A stretch of 6,761 nt of DNA, from NCBI GenBank assembly GCA_030950865.1, contig JAUZQR010000351.1:1-6761 (forward strand), read 5' to 3'. This document shows, in pieces, positions 1 through 6,163 of this stretch. Source of the stretch: Mariprofundaceae bacterium. GTDB taxonomy: Bacteria; Pseudomonadota; Zetaproteobacteria; Mariprofundales; Mariprofundaceae. Position numbers and translations under genes: made by a program. Every line of letters begins with the position of its first letter. Position 1 is the first letter of the stretch. Under the pieces are notes generated by a model. That model saw nothing but the letters and a program-made list of their open reading frames with translations. It made no database searches and was not told the DNA's origin.

Positions 1-1
1 G

Positions 2-214
2 CAACGCATATGGGACGCATGGCTCAAAAAACATCACATTATTCGCCATCCATCTATGCCTTTGCGGCACCTACCTGTTCCCGACAATATTGATGCAGAA
101 ATATGGCATAAACTCATCAAATGCTGGGAGAAACAAATATACGGTGTGAGTAATCATTGGTCAGCTTCGCAGTTAAAGCGTCATCTGCGTGCGCTTTCCT
201 CCGCTGACTGCTAA
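2..214 (+). CDS. C-terminal fragment of an unidentified protein (5' end outside window)
   Basis: A frame open from the left edge runs 70 codons to a TAA at 212-214; the other two forward frames close by about position 150. The start lies outside the window. The fragment is rich in Trp, His, Lys and Leu, shows no signal or membrane segment and no motif I can name with confidence. Its end, with the pattern W-x2-L-x6-I-Y-G-x4-W-x3-Q-L, loosely recalls the C-terminus of BatD-type (oxygen tolerance) proteins, where an L-Y-G then W-x-G pattern occurs. This is only a resemblance by eye and I do not assign it. It ends 49 bp before fabI, in the same direction. It could belong to a transcription unit reading into fabI, although no terminator or strong promoter is obvious in the gap. 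Confidence 0.55.
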   Translation, partial: QRIWDAWLKKHHIIRHPSMPLRHLPVPDNIDAEIWHKLIKCWEKQIYGVSNHWSASQLKRHLRALSSADC

Positions 215-263
215 GATGTGCGAAATTTTATTTTTATACACTTTACGATAGGGGTTACAAATC

Positions 264-1046
264 ATGGGGATTCTGGAAGGTAAAAAAGGTCTAGTTCTTG
301 GTTTAGCCAACGATAAATCCATTGCTTGGGGTGTTGCACAAGCCTGTAAGCGTGAAGGTGCAGAACTTGGTTTTAACTATCTCGGTGAACAACTGGAAAA
401 ACGTGTTCGTCCATTGGCAGAAAAAGTCGATGCCAAGTTAATTGAATCACTTGATGTGAGTGATGATGCCCAACTGGACGCATTTTTTGCCAAGGTTAAA
501 GAGCAATGGGGCGAGCTTGACTTTATGGTTCACTCTATTGCATTCGCCAACAAGGATGCTTTGCGCAACCCATTTTCTCACGCTACACGTGCTGATTTTC
601 AGCTTGCATTGGATATTTCTGCTTACTCATTTATCGCCTGCGCTCAACGTGCCGCACCATTAATGAAAGAAGGTGGGAGCATGTTAACCATGACTTACTT
701 GGGTGCTGAACGCGCCGTGCCTGGTTATGGTATGATGGGTGTTGCCAAAGCAGCACTTGAAGCTTCAACACGTTACCTAGCACAAGATTTGGGTACACAA
801 GGCATTCGTGTGAATGCCATTTCAGCGGGTCCTATTCGCACACTGGCAGCATCTGCGGTCGGTGATTTCCGAAAATTGATGGAAAAAAGTGCGCGTGGTT
901 CGATGCTTGGTCGCAATGTTTCACAAAATGAAGTCGGCAATACCACTGCCTATCTACTTTCAGACATGGCATCTGGTGTGTCTGGTGAAGTACATTATGT
1001 TGATGCCGGTTTCCACGTTGGTGCTGGCGACCCTGGCATCGAATAA
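264..1046 (+). CDS. fabI: Enoyl-[acyl-carrier-protein] reductase FabI (NADH-dependent)
   Basis: Reduces the trans-2-enoyl-ACP double bond in the last step of each type II fatty acid elongation cycle, in the cytoplasm. The 260-residue length is typical of FabI. It is an atypical short-chain dehydrogenase/reductase: the N-terminal nucleotide-binding stretch G-L-A-N-D-K-S-I-A-W-G-V-A (residues 13-25) is the FabI variant of the Rossmann glycine motif. The catalytic set is Tyr145, Tyr155 and Lys162, spaced as Y-x9-Y-x6-K as in E. coli FabI (146/156/163), within the conserved Y-L-G-A-E-R and M-G-V-A-K-A-A-L-E-A blocks. R-V-N-A-I-S-A-G-P-I-R-T-L-A-A-S (182-197) is the substrate-loop region. Position 93, where E. 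coli has the triclosan-relevant Gly, is Ala here, as in other FabI proteins known to be sensitive. The ATG at 264 has an AGGGG at 250-254, nine bases upstream. aroC follows after 13 bp, suggesting co-transcription. Confidence 0.97.
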   Translation: MGILEGKKGLVLGLANDKSIAWGVAQACKREGAELGFNYLGEQLEKRVRPLAEKVDAKLIESLDVSDDAQLDAFFAKVKEQWGELDFMVHSIAFANKDALRNPFSHATRADFQLALDISAYSFIACAQRAAPLMKEGGSMLTMTYLGAERAVPGYGMMGVAKAALEASTRYLAQDLGTQGIRVNAISAGPIRTLAASAVGDFRKLMEKSARGSMLGRNVSQNEVGNTTAYLLSDMASGVSGEVHYVDAGFHVGAGDPGIE

Positions 1047-1059
1047 GGTTTAATTATTC

Positions 1060-2121
1060 ATGTCAGGTTCTAATTTCGGCGATATTTTTCGCGTTTCAAC
1101 TGCGGGCGAATCTCACGGTGCGGCATTGGTTGCTATTGTTGATGGTTGCCCTGCTGGCATCAAACTATCTGAATCCGATATTCAACCCGATTTAGACCGC
1201 CGCAAACCAGGACAATCCAAATATACCACCCAACGCCGTGAAGCCGATGAAGTCGAAATTCTTTCTGGTGTATTTGAAGGAACCACCACAGGTTGTCCGA
1301 TTGCCTTACTCATTCGTAATACCGATCAACGCAGCAAAGATTACTCCGATATTAAAGATAAGTTCCGTCCTGGGCATGCTGACTTTACCTACTTTGAAAA
1401 GTACGGGCGACGAGATTATCGCGGTGGTGGACGTTCATCAGCGCGTGAAACTGCCGTTCGCGTAGCTGCTGGTGCTGTTGCCAAACAGTTACTCGCTACC
1501 GTTGGCATCAATATTATTGGCTGGGTGGATCAAATTGGTCCACACAAAGTGAACCCTGAAAAGTTTAATGTTGATGAAATTCGCAACAATCCTTTTTTCT
1601 GCCCTGATGCAGAAGCCGCTGCAAACATGGCTGAGTTTATGGATAAACTTCGTAAAACGGGCGACTCCATTGGCGCATCTGTCACCGTACAAGCCTATGG
1701 CATGATTGCTGGCTTGGGCGAGCCCATTTTTGATCGTTTGGATGCTGATATTGCCAAATCCATGATGTCAATTCCGGCTGTGAAAGGTGTAGAAATCGGC
1801 GATGGTTTTGCCTGTGTTGAAGCCAAAGGCTCTGAATTTGGTGATGCGATTCGCCAATCTGGTTTTCAAAGTAATCATGCGGGTGGTATTTTGGGCGGAA
1901 TTTCCAATGGAGATACCATTCATGCGCGTATGGCACTCAAACCGACATCATCCATTTTAACACCACGCCCCACCATTGATATTCATGGTGAAGAAACTGA
2001 AATCATCACCAAAGGTCGCCATGACCCATGTGTTGGCATTCGCGCCGTACCTATTGCAGAGGCTATGTTGGCATTGGTTTTAGCCGATCATTTATTACGT
2101 CATCGCTCCAGCAAGGTTTAA
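1060..2121 (+). CDS. aroC: Chorismate synthase
   Basis: Converts 5-enolpyruvylshikimate-3-phosphate to chorismate using reduced FMN, the seventh and last step of the shikimate pathway, in the cytoplasm. The 353-residue length is normal for the bacterial monofunctional enzyme. All three family signatures are visible: G-E-S-H-G at residues 16-20, with active-site His19; R-P-G-H-A-D at 103-108 (His106) leading into [12 protein letters not shown] (120-131); and R-H-D-P-C-x-G-I-R at 320-328. The [14 protein letters not shown] block (269-282) is also intact. The start at 1060 fits the family N-terminus. Its only Shine-Dalgarno candidate is an AAGG overlapping the fabI stop (1045-1048), so translation is probably helped by coupling to fabI. 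The gene ends in a TAA whose last bases also form the mlaA stop on the other strand, leaving no room for a terminator between them. Confidence 0.97.
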   Translation: MSGSNFGDIFRVSTAGESHGAALVAIVDGCPAGIKLSESDIQPDLDRRKPGQSKYTTQRREADEVEILSGVFEGTTTGCPIALLIRNTDQRSKDYSDIKDKFRPGHADFTYFEKYGRRDYRGGGRSSARETAVRVAAGAVAKQLLATVGINIIGWVDQIGPHKVNPEKFNVDEIRNNPFFCPDAEAAANMAEFMDKLRKTGDSIGASVTVQAYGMIAGLGEPIFDRLDADIAKSMMSIPAVKGVEIGDGFACVEAKGSEFGDAIRQSGFQSNHAGGILGGISNGDTIHARMALKPTSSILTPRPTIDIHGEETEIITKGRHDPCVGIRAVPIAEAMLALVLADHLLRHRSSKV

Positions 2122-2954
2122 TTTAATCGAATATGTGGTTTGTATTGCGGTTTTGGCGTAACTGACGGCTCTCCCACTACAGGGTCAGCCACATCGCCCT
2201 CATCGAAAGAAGGTTCGTCATCAAAGCTCTCGTCGTCACCCCAATCATCCTCGCTATCAGTCGTATTGCTTGCAGGTGGATTCCCATCATAAACCTTATA
2301 TTCCCGACTCTGTCTCCATGCCTCACGCGTAAATAAATAAGGATCCAAAGCCAGTTCATCACGCATATCTGAGGCTTCCATCAAACGGGAGCGTTTATCA
2401 ATATACTTTAAGACTGTAAAAGGAATCGTTACGGGTGGAGCTACAAAAAAAGCAGCCCAAAACAGGGGGTCTGTTGCCGTTTCAGTAATAAAGCTAGGTG
2501 TATTACGTACCGAATTGGGGCCTAAAAGTGGGTACACAATATATGCACCTTGATCTGCACCCCAAACACCCAAAGTCTGCCCAAAATCTTCGTCATGCTT
2601 TTCCAAGCCGAATGAGCTCGCAACATCTGCTAAACCTGCAATACCGAGCGTAGAGTTAATAAGAAAGCGTGCAAAATCTTCAAAGCCCTGTTGCCCCTTG
2701 CCCTGTAAAAAATCATTAAGCACTGTGTTTAGATATGTAGCATTATCATAAAAATTAGAAACCATGTTGCGAACTTTTTTAGTCGTTACTGCTTGATAAC
2801 CTTTTGCAATAGGCTTCAGGCTCACCTTATCCACAGTCGTATTAAACGATTCTGTACCACGGTTAAGTCCAACCAATGGATCATAGTCATTTTCCACTGT
2901 GGCACAGCTAGGCAAAAGCCCCAGCAGCAATATAACAAATAAATACTGTTTCAT
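2118..2954 (-). CDS. mlaA: MlaA/VacJ family outer-membrane lipoprotein with acidic C-terminal tail
   Basis: Outer-membrane component of the Mla phospholipid transport system, which removes phospholipids from the outer leaflet and passes them to periplasmic MlaC. From the ATG at 2954 the protein has 278 residues. It has a classic lipoprotein signal: Lys2, a hydrophobic run from about 4 to 14, then L-P-S-C with the lipidated Cys17. Ala at +2 fits outer-membrane sorting. The MlaA domain spans about 24-215, including D-P-L-V-G-L-N-R (25-32), F-L-Q-G (82-85), [17 protein letters not shown] (94-109) and [12 protein letters not shown] (121-132). Residues 233-257 are extremely acidic, followed by a Pro-rich end. 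A TTG at 2990 would add 12 residues before the signal peptide and has no ribosome binding site; an AGGTGG sits 18 bases before the ATG, too far to be ideal, so the start is somewhat uncertain. No other mla genes are in the window. Confidence 0.95.
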   Translation of the reverse strand: MKQYLFVILLLGLLPSCATVENDYDPLVGLNRGTESFNTTVDKVSLKPIAKGYQAVTTKKVRNMVSNFYDNATYLNTVLNDFLQGKGQQGFEDFARFLINSTLGIAGLADVASSFGLEKHDEDFGQTLGVWGADQGAYIVYPLLGPNSVRNTPSFITETATDPLFWAAFFVAPPVTIPFTVLKYIDKRSRLMEASDMRDELALDPYLFTREAWRQSREYKVYDGNPPASNTTDSEDDWGDDESFDDEPSFDEGDVADPVVGEPSVTPKPQYKPHIRLN

Positions 2955-3018
2955 AGCTGCAAGTATTGAACACCACCTGCTATTGAGCAAGCTTAGAGTT
3001 AAAATATTACCTTACCCC

Positions 3019-3047
3019 TTGCATTTTGTATCCATACGCCCCATAAC
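3019..3047 (+). promoter_or_regulatory. Possible sigma-70-like promoter for a leaderless fxsA transcript
   Basis: TTGCAT at 3019-3024 and CATAAC at 3042-3047 are separated by 17 bases. Matches to the consensus are only 3/6 and 4/6. A transcript starting seven bases after the -10 would begin at about 3054, the A of the fxsA ATG. No Shine-Dalgarno sequence precedes that ATG, which fits a leaderless message. The boxes are weak, so this is a candidate only. The mlaA promoter must lie in the same 99-bp divergent gap (2955-3053), but I could not pick it out with confidence. Confidence 0.25.
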
Positions 3048-3053
3048 TACTGC

Positions 3054-3473
3054 ATGCTAATCAAAATTATATTCTTTTTATTCATTGCTGTGCCTTTGCT
3101 TGAGCTTTATGTACTTATTGAGGTTGGCTCAGGCATTGGTGGTATAGCCACCATCGCTCTTTGTTTGTTCACCGCCGCTTTGGGTGGTCTTCTTATCCGA
3201 ATTCAAGGCATTAAAACATTACTTTCTGCGCAGCAACAAATGACACAAGGGGCATTACCTGCTGAACACGCGTTACACGGTATATTTTTAGCTATTGCGG
3301 GACTCTTATTATTCTTACCTGGTTTTATTACAGATACCCTTGGTTTTTTACTACTCATTCCAGCAATTCGTGTGCTTCTTATGAAAAGAGCAATCAGTTT
3401 TTCGCCCAACCCCTCTAAAACTGTCATTCTGGAAGCTGAAATTATTGATGAGCAGGAAAAAATAAGGCATTGA
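3054..3473 (+). CDS. fxsA: FxsA family inner-membrane protein
   Basis: Small cytoplasmic-membrane protein of 139 residues. The E. coli member is known for suppressing phage T7 exclusion by the F plasmid when overproduced; the normal cellular role is not settled. Visible hydrophobic segments lie at about 2-22, 28-49 and 73-110, the last probably forming two helices. Family hallmarks are present: the R-x-Q-G-x-K junction at 49-54, the Q-Q-Q-M-T-x-G amphipathic stretch at 60-66 and the signature L-L-x-L-P-G-F-I-T-D-x-L-G-F-L-L-L-I-P at about 84-103. The C-terminal 25 residues are polar and charged, typical of the variable tail. The start at 3054 gives a standard FxsA N-terminus, but the preceding bases contain no ribosome binding site. 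It lies 57 bp upstream of the BI-1 family gene in the same direction and probably shares its transcript. Confidence 0.92.
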   Translation: MLIKIIFFLFIAVPLLELYVLIEVGSGIGGIATIALCLFTAALGGLLIRIQGIKTLLSAQQQMTQGALPAEHALHGIFLAIAGLLLFLPGFITDTLGFLLLIPAIRVLLMKRAISFSPNPSKTVILEAEIIDEQEKIRH

Positions 3474-3515
3474 CGCATTACATCATTACCTACACCTTTC
3501 AGACTTGTATATATG

Positions 3516-3521
3516 AAGGAG
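3516..3521 (+). promoter_or_regulatory. Ribosome binding site that decides the BI-1 family start
   Basis: AAGGAG is a near-consensus Shine-Dalgarno sequence, nine bases before the ATG at 3531. It lies just inside the alternative in-frame reading that begins at ATG 3513, so that upstream ATG is very unlikely to be used. Confidence 0.8.
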
Positions 3522-3530
3522 CTTAAGCTT

Positions 3531-4199
3531 ATGAACACATCAACGTTAACGACCTCAGCGGCTAATTTGGCCGATGACCGTATTGATTTTCTAGGAAAAA
3601 CCTACGGCATGCTTGCCCTCTGTATTGCAGCAGGCAGTGCTGGAGCCTATTTCTCTATGGGCATGGCTTTTCCTCAAGAGCATCCATGGATGATGTTGGG
3701 TTTGATGATTGGCGGGATTTTTGGTGTGCAAGCTGTGCGCCATGTCTCAGGACTTAACTTTGCAGCACTTTTAGCATTCGGTGCCATCACTGGCTTGGCA
3801 ATTTCACCTTTGGTGGGTTTTGTCGCTGCACGGTCTGAAATGTTGGTTGCCCAGGCATTTTTAACCACAGCCGCAGCATTTGTTGGTTTAACGGCTTATG
3901 TATTTATTTCCCGTAAAGATTTTTCATTCCTCAAAGGCTTTGTTTGGACAGGTTTGATTGCCATGATTGTACTTGGGCTATCCAACTATTTCTTCTTTGA
4001 ATCAAGCACATTGCAACTGGCTATGAGCGGCATGGGTGTATTATTATTCTCTGCATTTATTCTTTATGATACATCAAGCATTTTACGTGAATATCCTAGC
4101 AATGAATATATCGCAGCAGCCTTGACCCTTTATTTAGATGTTTTCTTATTGTTCCAAAATCTACTTGTAATGTTTGGCATGTTGGGTGGCGACGACTAA
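3531..4199 (+). CDS. Bax inhibitor-1/YccA family integral membrane protein
   Basis: Integral inner-membrane protein of 222 residues from the TMBIM/BI-1 superfamily. Some characterised bacterial members (BsYetJ) conduct calcium in a pH-dependent way, while the E. coli paralogue YccA interacts with the FtsH protease. I see about seven membrane segments: roughly 26-44, 52-68, 76-98, 104-126, 134-155, 162-180 and 193-216. The conserved acidic pair is present: Asp180 in I-L-Y-D-T-S-S and Asp203 in Y-L-D-V-F-L-L-F-Q-N-L-L. These correspond by context to the BsYetJ di-aspartyl sensor. R-x-D-F-S-F-L-K-G (128-136) is also typical. The start at 3531 was chosen because AAGGAG at 3516-3521 lies nine bases upstream; an in-frame ATG at 3513 precedes that ribosome binding site and has none of its own. 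A terminator follows 20 bp after the stop. Which subfamily (YccA, YbhL or other) it belongs to is unclear, so no symbol is given. Confidence 0.93.
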   Translation: MNTSTLTTSAANLADDRIDFLGKTYGMLALCIAAGSAGAYFSMGMAFPQEHPWMMLGLMIGGIFGVQAVRHVSGLNFAALLAFGAITGLAISPLVGFVAARSEMLVAQAFLTTAAAFVGLTAYVFISRKDFSFLKGFVWTGLIAMIVLGLSNYFFFESSTLQLAMSGMGVLLFSAFILYDTSSILREYPSNEYIAAALTLYLDVFLLFQNLLVMFGMLGGDD

Positions 4200-4219
4200 C
4201 TCATTTATTAATCAAATTC

Positions 4220-4253
4220 AAAGGCGATACTTCTGTAGAAGTTACCGCCTTTT
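4220..4253 (+). terminator. Rho-independent terminator after the BI-1 family gene
   Basis: AAAGGCG (4220-4226) pairs with CGCCTTT (4246-4252). Inside it, ACTTC (4229-4233) pairs with GAAGT (4238-4242) around a TGTA loop, with one mismatch and one bulged base between the two helices. The right arm ends in TTTT, then AAATATA. It begins 20 bases after the stop codon at 4199 and probably ends the fxsA/BI-1 transcript. The opposite strand carries only a broken T run after the same hairpin, so it might act weakly on transcripts leaving aroB. Confidence 0.8.
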
Positions 4254-4274
4254 AAATATAAGCTGTAAGCAAAC

Positions 4275-4344
4275 AAGGTTCCTCCACGCTGGTCGGAATG
4301 ACACACAACACCCTTGTCATCTCGAGCGAAGTCGAGAGGTCTTT
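4275..4344. repeat. Intergenic inverted-repeat element, copy 1 (arms with TGTCA ends inward)
   Basis: Two imperfect inverted arms of about 30 bases: 4275-4303, ending AATGACA, and 4315-4344, starting TGTCAT and ending TCTTT. An 11-base spacer separates them. The right arm has its own small palindrome, CTCGA-GCGAAG-TCGAG at 4321-4336. The arms share their ends and the GAGCGAAGT-type core with those at 5545-5622, so this is a dispersed element. This kind of TGTCATTC...GAAGGATCTTT palindrome resembles non-coding repeats scattered through intergenic regions of many bacterial genomes. Here it fills the convergent gap between the BI-1 family gene and aroB, next to the terminator at 4220-4253. Confidence 0.7.
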
Positions 4345-4376
4345 ATATAACAAACTCAAGCAATAAAGAATTTCAT

Positions 4377-5480
4377 TCAAATATCGCTCTCAAATGATGC
4401 AATCAGTAATTCTATTTCGTCATTAGCCACATCTTCGGCAATGAACCCTTCTCCGATACCTTTCAACAACACATAACGAATACGGCTACCAATATTCTTT
4501 TTATCATGCCCCATAGCGTCCAACCATTCAGCCGCCGTGAATTTTGGCGGCTCAATAGGTAATTCCAAAGCAGTCAAAGCCTTGACCATTGCAGCTTCTG
4601 TACCTTGCGGCGCATCACCGCGCATTTCCGACAAACGCGCTGCCATACGCATGCCAATTGCCACACCTTCACCATGTAAATAAACGGTATAATGTGTCAT
4701 GGCTTCAATTGCGTGACCAAATGTATGTCCTAAATTCAATAAAGCACGAACGCCCTGCTCAGTCTCATCCTGCATGACAATTTCCGCTTTATAACGGCAG
4801 GACTCGACAATCACTTTGTTGACCGCAGCCTCATTTAAAGCCAATAAAGCTTCAGCGTGGGCTTCAACAAAATCAAAGAATGTTCGATCCCAAATGGCTC
4901 CGTATTTAATCACTTCTGCTAATCCTGCACGCAGTTGATTCGGCTCAAGTGTTTTCAATACATCTGAATCAATCCACACCAAACGCGGCTGATAAAATGC
5001 GCCAATCATATTCTTGCCATGTGGATGACTCACCGCAGTCTTGCCACCCACACTAGAATCAACCTGTGCCAATAATGTTGTTGGCACTTGCACAAAAGGA
5101 ATACCACGGCGATAACATGATGCTGCAAAACCCGTCATATCACCCACAACACCACCGCCCAAGGCTATGATTGGCTCATTGCGAGATAGGCGTGAATCCA
5201 TGAGGGCATCCATAATCTCTGACCATGTAGCTACTGTTTTAAAATGTTCGCCATCAGGAAGAATATGTTTAAAGACCTGCCAGCCTGCTGCAACAAGACT
5301 TTTACCCACCACATCTAGATAGAGAGGTGCTACAACATCATTACTCACCACCATGCAACGTTCAGCATCAGGAAACAGCTTACGCACAGCATCGCCAATA
5401 TTTTTTAGACAACCTGCCTGCAAATGAATATCATAAGAACGCTCATCCAATGCTACGCGATAAATATCAGCCTGATTCAT
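4377..5480 (-). CDS. aroB: 3-dehydroquinate synthase
   Basis: Converts 3-deoxy-D-arabino-heptulosonate 7-phosphate to 3-dehydroquinate, the second step of the shikimate pathway; a cytoplasmic enzyme that uses NAD and a divalent metal. The 367-residue length is normal. The NAD-binding G-G-G-V-V-G-D at 108-114 is followed by V-P-T-T-L-L-A-Q-V-D-S-S-V-G-G-K-T-A-V (132-150), with active-site Lys147. The metal ligands are Glu189 in A-E-V-I-K-Y-G, His252 in G-H-T-F-G-H and His269 in L-H-G-E. Their spacings of 63 and 17 equal those of the E. coli enzyme. The ATG at 5480 has a GGTGAAAAGGA purine stretch upstream, with AGG about seven bases away. It follows aroK in the same direction, but a 179-bp gap with a repeat element and a possible promoter separates them. 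The gene ends in TGA at 4377-4379 with no dedicated terminator visible. Confidence 0.97.
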   Translation of the reverse strand: MNQADIYRVALDERSYDIHLQAGCLKNIGDAVRKLFPDAERCMVVSNDVVAPLYLDVVGKSLVAAGWQVFKHILPDGEHFKTVATWSEIMDALMDSRLSRNEPIIALGGGVVGDMTGFAASCYRRGIPFVQVPTTLLAQVDSSVGGKTAVSHPHGKNMIGAFYQPRLVWIDSDVLKTLEPNQLRAGLAEVIKYGAIWDRTFFDFVEAHAEALLALNEAAVNKVIVESCRYKAEIVMQDETEQGVRALLNLGHTFGHAIEAMTHYTVYLHGEGVAIGMRMAARLSEMRGDAPQGTEAAMVKALTALELPIEPPKFTAAEWLDAMGHDKKNIGSRIRYVLLKGIGEGFIAEDVANDEIELLIASFESDI

Positions 5481-5502
5481 ACTTTTTCCTTTTCACCTAT
5501 CT

Positions 5503-5531
5503 TCAATAGAGACCACTGCCTATTCAGGCAA
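5503..5531 (-). promoter_or_regulatory. Possible aroB promoter
   Basis: On the minus strand, TTGCCT (5531-5526) and TATTGA (5508-5503) are separated by 17 bases, with 4/6 and 3/6 matches to the sigma-70 consensus. This would start transcription at about 5496, just ahead of the ribosome binding site. A perfect small inverted repeat, TGCCT-attc-AGGCA (5517-5530), overlaps the -35 and spacer. The boxes are weak; aroB may instead be read from transcripts coming through aroK. Confidence 0.25.
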
Positions 5532-5544
5532 ATGCATCTTTATG

Positions 5545-5622
5545 TGTCATGTCGAACATCGTTGAGACATCTTTTTTAAGTCCTCCTTAAGCAAAGATCC
5601 TTCTACTTCGCTCAGAATGACA
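5545..5622. repeat. Intergenic inverted-repeat element, copy 2 (arms with TGTCA ends outward)
   Basis: Left arm 5545-5574 (TGTCATG...ACATCTTT) and right arm 5593-5622 (AAAGATCC...AATGACA) are imperfect inverted repeats with perfect ends of about six and five bases. The 18-base middle holds a small TTAAG-tcctc-CTTAA palindrome (5577-5591). The right arm carries the same core (ACTTCGCTC, reverse of GAGCGAAGT) as the element at 4315-4344. Relative to that copy, the arms are arranged the opposite way, with the TGTCA ends outside. It occupies most of the aroK-aroB spacer and could fold into a long hairpin in the mRNA. Confidence 0.7.
5547..5570 (-). other. Seven-codon micro-ORF with strong ribosome binding site upstream of aroB
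   Basis: On the minus strand an AAGGAGG (5588-5582) is followed after 11 bases by ATG (5570-5568) and a short frame, M-S-Q-R-C-S-T, ending in TGA at 5547. The ribosome binding site is the best in the window, and the frame ends 66 bases before the aroB start. It lies wholly inside the inverted-repeat element, so it may be accidental. There is no run of aromatic codons that would suggest an attenuator peptide. Confidence 0.2.
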
Positions 5623-5659
5623 GCTTATAAGAAAATTTTGGGGTATATCAACATAAAGC

Positions 5660-6160
5660 TCACTTCTCAATAAATGCCACAATCGCATCCACAGCCTGCG
5701 CTGCATTCATCTGCGAAGTATCTACCCGAAAATCTGCGCTCATCTCATAATACTTGCGCCGCTGCTTATCCAACACCTTGGCTTTTGCCAGTACATCCAC
5801 ACCATTCAACAATGGCCGATTCTTATCCCCTGCAATACGCTTTGCCAATACCTCAGGTGGAGCATCAAGCCAAATAACTTTCCCTGCTTGTTTTATACGT
5901 TCACGGTTTGGGGCGCTCATCACCACGCCGCCACCTGTTGCCAATACCTTAGCCTTACCATCGGTACATAAAAGCTCTAAAAATTCTGCTTCCAAAGCAC
6001 GAAAAACACACTCTCCATCTTCTTCAAAGATACGTGGAATATTTTTACCTGCTTTTTCAACAATCGCAGCATCCAAATCAACACAATCCAAACCCAAACG
6101 GGCGGCTAAAAGCCGCCCGATCGTTGATTTTCCAGCTCCCATTGAGCCAATAAGAATCAC
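5660..6160 (-). CDS. aroK: Shikimate kinase
   Basis: Phosphorylates shikimate to shikimate-3-phosphate with ATP, the fifth step of the shikimate pathway; cytoplasmic. It has 166 residues, near the usual 165-175. The Walker A loop G-S-M-G-A-G-K-S-T spans residues 5-13. D-L-D at 28-30 supplies the shikimate-binding Asp30, Arg54 in F-R-A-L-E and G-G-G at 76-78 complete the shikimate site, and the LID arginine is in N-R-P-L-L (Arg115). The start is a GTG at 6160, only three bases after the pilQ TAG and in the same frame. No other in-frame start exists, since the TAG closes the frame and the next Met is inside the P-loop. There is no good Shine-Dalgarno sequence, so reinitiation after pilQ is likely. 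The N-terminus is therefore unusually short, beginning directly at the first beta strand. Confidence 0.96.
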   Translation of the reverse strand: MILIGSMGAGKSTIGRLLAARLGLDCVDLDAAIVEKAGKNIPRIFEEDGECVFRALEAEFLELLCTDGKAKVLATGGGVVMSAPNRERIKQAGKVIWLDAPPEVLAKRIAGDKNRPLLNGVDVLAKAKVLDKQRRKYYEMSADFRVDTSQMNAAQAVDAIVAFIEK

Positions 6161-6163
6161 TAT

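Noticed and set aside
540..546. FabI Ala93 in place of the E. coli Gly93, as a triclosan-resistance sign
   Set aside because: Ala at this position is common in natural FabI proteins, including sensitive ones, so it does not indicate resistance.
2955..2990. TTG start at 2990 for mlaA, adding 12 residues
   Set aside because: It would put a non-family stretch in front of a complete lipoprotein signal peptide and has no ribosome binding site.
3506..3514. TATATAT at 3508-3514 as a -10 box for the BI-1 family gene
   Set aside because: Transcription from it would start at or after the ribosome binding site at 3516-3521, and no -35 box sits at the right distance.
3513..3530. ATG at 3513 as the start of the BI-1 family gene
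   Set aside because: The strong AAGGAG at 3516-3521 lies downstream of it and is correctly placed for the ATG at 3531.
5577..5591. TTAAG-tcctc-CTTAA hairpin as a terminator after aroK
   Set aside because: On the aroK strand it is followed by an A run, not a T run, and the stem is only five AT-rich pairs.
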